A stretch of 5,311 bases of DNA, taken from CAZOWW01 sp964583765 (lineage in GTDB: Bacteria > Actinomycetota > Actinomycetes > Actinomycetales > Kineosporiaceae). The notes below the pieces were generated by a model. That model ran no database searches and had not been told where the DNA came from. It saw only the letters and a program-made list of their open reading frames with translations. The position numbers and the translations under genes are program-made. Positions within the stretch are counted from its first letter, which is position 1. Each line of letters opens with the position of its first letter. The stretch is taken from contig CAZOWW010000218.1 in assembly GCA_964583765.1 (NCBI GenBank), positions 1 through 5,311 of the forward strand. Reading direction: 5' to 3'. Positions 4,568 through 5,311 of this stretch are shown piece by piece.

Positions 4568-4745
4568 GACGCCTGCGAGGTCAGCTGTCGGGTTCGGGTG
4601 GGAGAAGACACCCGGCCACTTCCCGCGACGTGCACGGGTCGCGACTTCACCCCGAGGATCGCCTTGCGGCGACCCGAAGTGGGTCCCCCGCCTCTGCCAT
4701 GCGGTCTTCGAGCGTGGCCCCGGAGTGGTGGCAGAGCTCGACGTC
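4568..4745 (-). promoter_or_regulatory. c-di-AMP riboswitch (ydaO/yuaA leader)
   Basis: The minus-strand RNA carries the hallmark conserved blocks of the ydaO aptamer in order: GGCGGGGGACCCAC (4692-4679), then GGGGTGAAG (4653-4645), then the 3' block CCGACAGCTGACCTCGCAGG (4591-4572). A P1 stem closes the aptamer: GACGUC (4745-4740) with GGCGUC (4573-4568). An inner stem CTCTGCC/GGCAGAG flanks the first conserved block. This class binds cyclic di-AMP, usually as an OFF switch, and in actinobacteria typically precedes rpf or NlpC/P60 genes, exactly as here. The aptamer ends at the ribosome binding site, so there is no room for a separate downstream terminator; control of translation is inferred. 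Boundaries are by eye. Confidence 0.88.
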
Positions 4746-4786
4746 CGCTCCGGAGGCCCCCCACTTCTTAGTGAAAGGCGAGGCCG

Positions 4787-4815
4787 AAAGTACTAGATCC
4801 CGACCCGGATGTCAC
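4787..4815 (-). promoter_or_regulatory. Promoter of the riboswitch-NlpC/P60 transcript
   Basis: A -35 GTGACA (4810-4815; five of six match TTGACA) and a -10 TACTTT (4787-4792; TANNNT) are separated by exactly 17 bases. Transcription would start near 4780, about 35 bases before the P1 stem, giving a 5' leader of roughly 227 bases that contains the whole aptamer. The agreement of spacing, position and riboswitch boundary makes this the best promoter in the window. Confidence 0.65.
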
Positions 4816-4949
4816 ACCTCCAGCTCAACGGATGCACCACATCGGCGCTTCGTCGTCACTCGGTCACCATCCGTGGTTCAATGCGCGGCCACACCGGGTT
4901 CACCAATCGCCCACCCGTGCGGACGTAACGACACGCGAGACACTTGTCA

Positions 4950-5311
4950 CTACACCACGTCATGTGACGAGACGAACACGTGGATCGCCATCGGGGTGGG
5001 AACGTGCACCTCGACCGGTTCCGCGCCGCCCGATCCCTCCTCGACGTGCTGGCCGGCGGCGAGCGCCCGGAGCGCCACCCCGGCCGCGGTGGGGCGTGCG
5101 AGCAACGCCGTGCCCGGCCGCAGGCCTGCGGCCGCCAGCGCGCTCAGCAGCACCAGATCCGTCTGCAACGGCTCCCCGAGCCTCCGCAGCACCACCGGAC
5201 CCGGTCCACGACCGGCGGCGAGGAACTCGGGCAGCGACTGCACGCCGTCCCGGAAGTCCGCCTGCCCGGCCGGCGCCGATTTGATGTACTTCCAACGGCC
5301 TTCGAGAACGC
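4950..5311 (-). CDS. C-terminal part of a protein, possibly DtxR/IdeR-type metal regulator (FeoA/SH3-like domain)
   Basis: The frame is open from the window edge to TAG at 4950-4952, so only about the last 120 residues are seen and the start lies outside. Third positions are strongly G/C, so it is a genuine gene. The visible part begins with a hydrophilic segment (EGRWKYIKSAPAGQ, then FRDGVQSLPEFLA). It continues with VVLRRLGEPLQTDLVLLSAL, AAAGLRPGT, and ends PVEVHVPTPMAIHVFVS. The pattern of a short strand, a helix ending in L..AGLRPG, strands, and a terminal HVFV matches the FeoA/SH3-like third domain of iron- or manganese-dependent DtxR-family repressors. The CPYGNPIPG-type motif that usually precedes it in IdeR is not seen, so a different FeoA-fold protein is quite possible. 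A GTG at 5243 is internal, not a start. No clear terminator separates it from the NlpC/P60 promoter ~135 bases on. Confidence 0.55.
   Translation of the reverse strand, partial: VLEGRWKYIKSAPAGQADFRDGVQSLPEFLAAGRGPGPVVLRRLGEPLQTDLVLLSALAAAGLRPGTALLARPTAAGVALRALAAGQHVEEGSGGAEPVEVHVPTPMAIHVFVSSHDVV

Noticed and set aside
1..5311. CRISPR arrays, tRNA or rRNA genes, insertion sequences
   Set aside because: No regularly spaced direct repeats, cloverleaf or T-loop pattern, rRNA blocks or terminal inverted repeats with a transposase were seen on either strand.

Overview
The window is GC-rich bacterial chromosomal DNA. Third codon positions are strongly G/C-biased, GTG starts are common, and several gene families are typical of Actinobacteria (an actinobacterial-type HNH protein, a riboswitch-controlled secreted NlpC/P60 peptidase, an MshB-like PIG-L deacetylase). 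The style suggests Actinomycetes, perhaps Pseudonocardiales; the genus cannot be fixed from the sequence. All convincing genes lie on the minus strand, so the window is best read from right to left.

Right end (4950-5311): the C-terminal part of a gene that begins outside the window. Its last ~85 residues resemble the FeoA/SH3-like domain of DtxR/IdeR-type metal regulators (tentative). A well-formed promoter (4787-4815) follows, then a c-di-AMP (ydaO/yuaA) riboswitch aptamer (4568-4745). Its closing stem touches the Shine-Dalgarno sequence of a secreted NlpC/P60 cell-wall peptidase (3792-4553). Overlapping alternative hairpins cover that gene's stop codon. This unit fits the known actinobacterial theme of c-di-AMP controlling cell-wall hydrolases.

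Middle (2857-3351): a free-standing HNH-family protein with an excellent ribosome binding site, followed by a strong GC-rich hairpin terminator (2795-2821). The 3352-3791 gap holds only palindromes and one doubtful small plus-strand ORF. The ~560-base stretch 2239-2794 has no convincing gene, but holds inverted repeats, including an AT-rich operator-like palindrome (2685-2701).

Left part (49-2238): a probable operon. A promoter (2210-2238) appears to start a leaderless mRNA at the ATG of a 27-codon ORF (2119-2202) carrying four consecutive Cys codons near its end. The Cys codons sit in the loop of a hairpin formed by the leader ORF itself. Further competing hairpins lie between the leader stop and the next gene, an MshB/Mca-like PIG-L zinc deacetylase (1218-2048). 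This is coupled by a GTGA overlap to a winged-helix DNA-binding protein without a receiver domain (586-1221), then an SRPBCC-fold protein (49-492). The layout looks like a cysteine-responsive attenuator controlling a deacetylase/regulator operon, and is the most interesting element here. A link to mycothiol or other cysteine-thiol metabolism is inference only.
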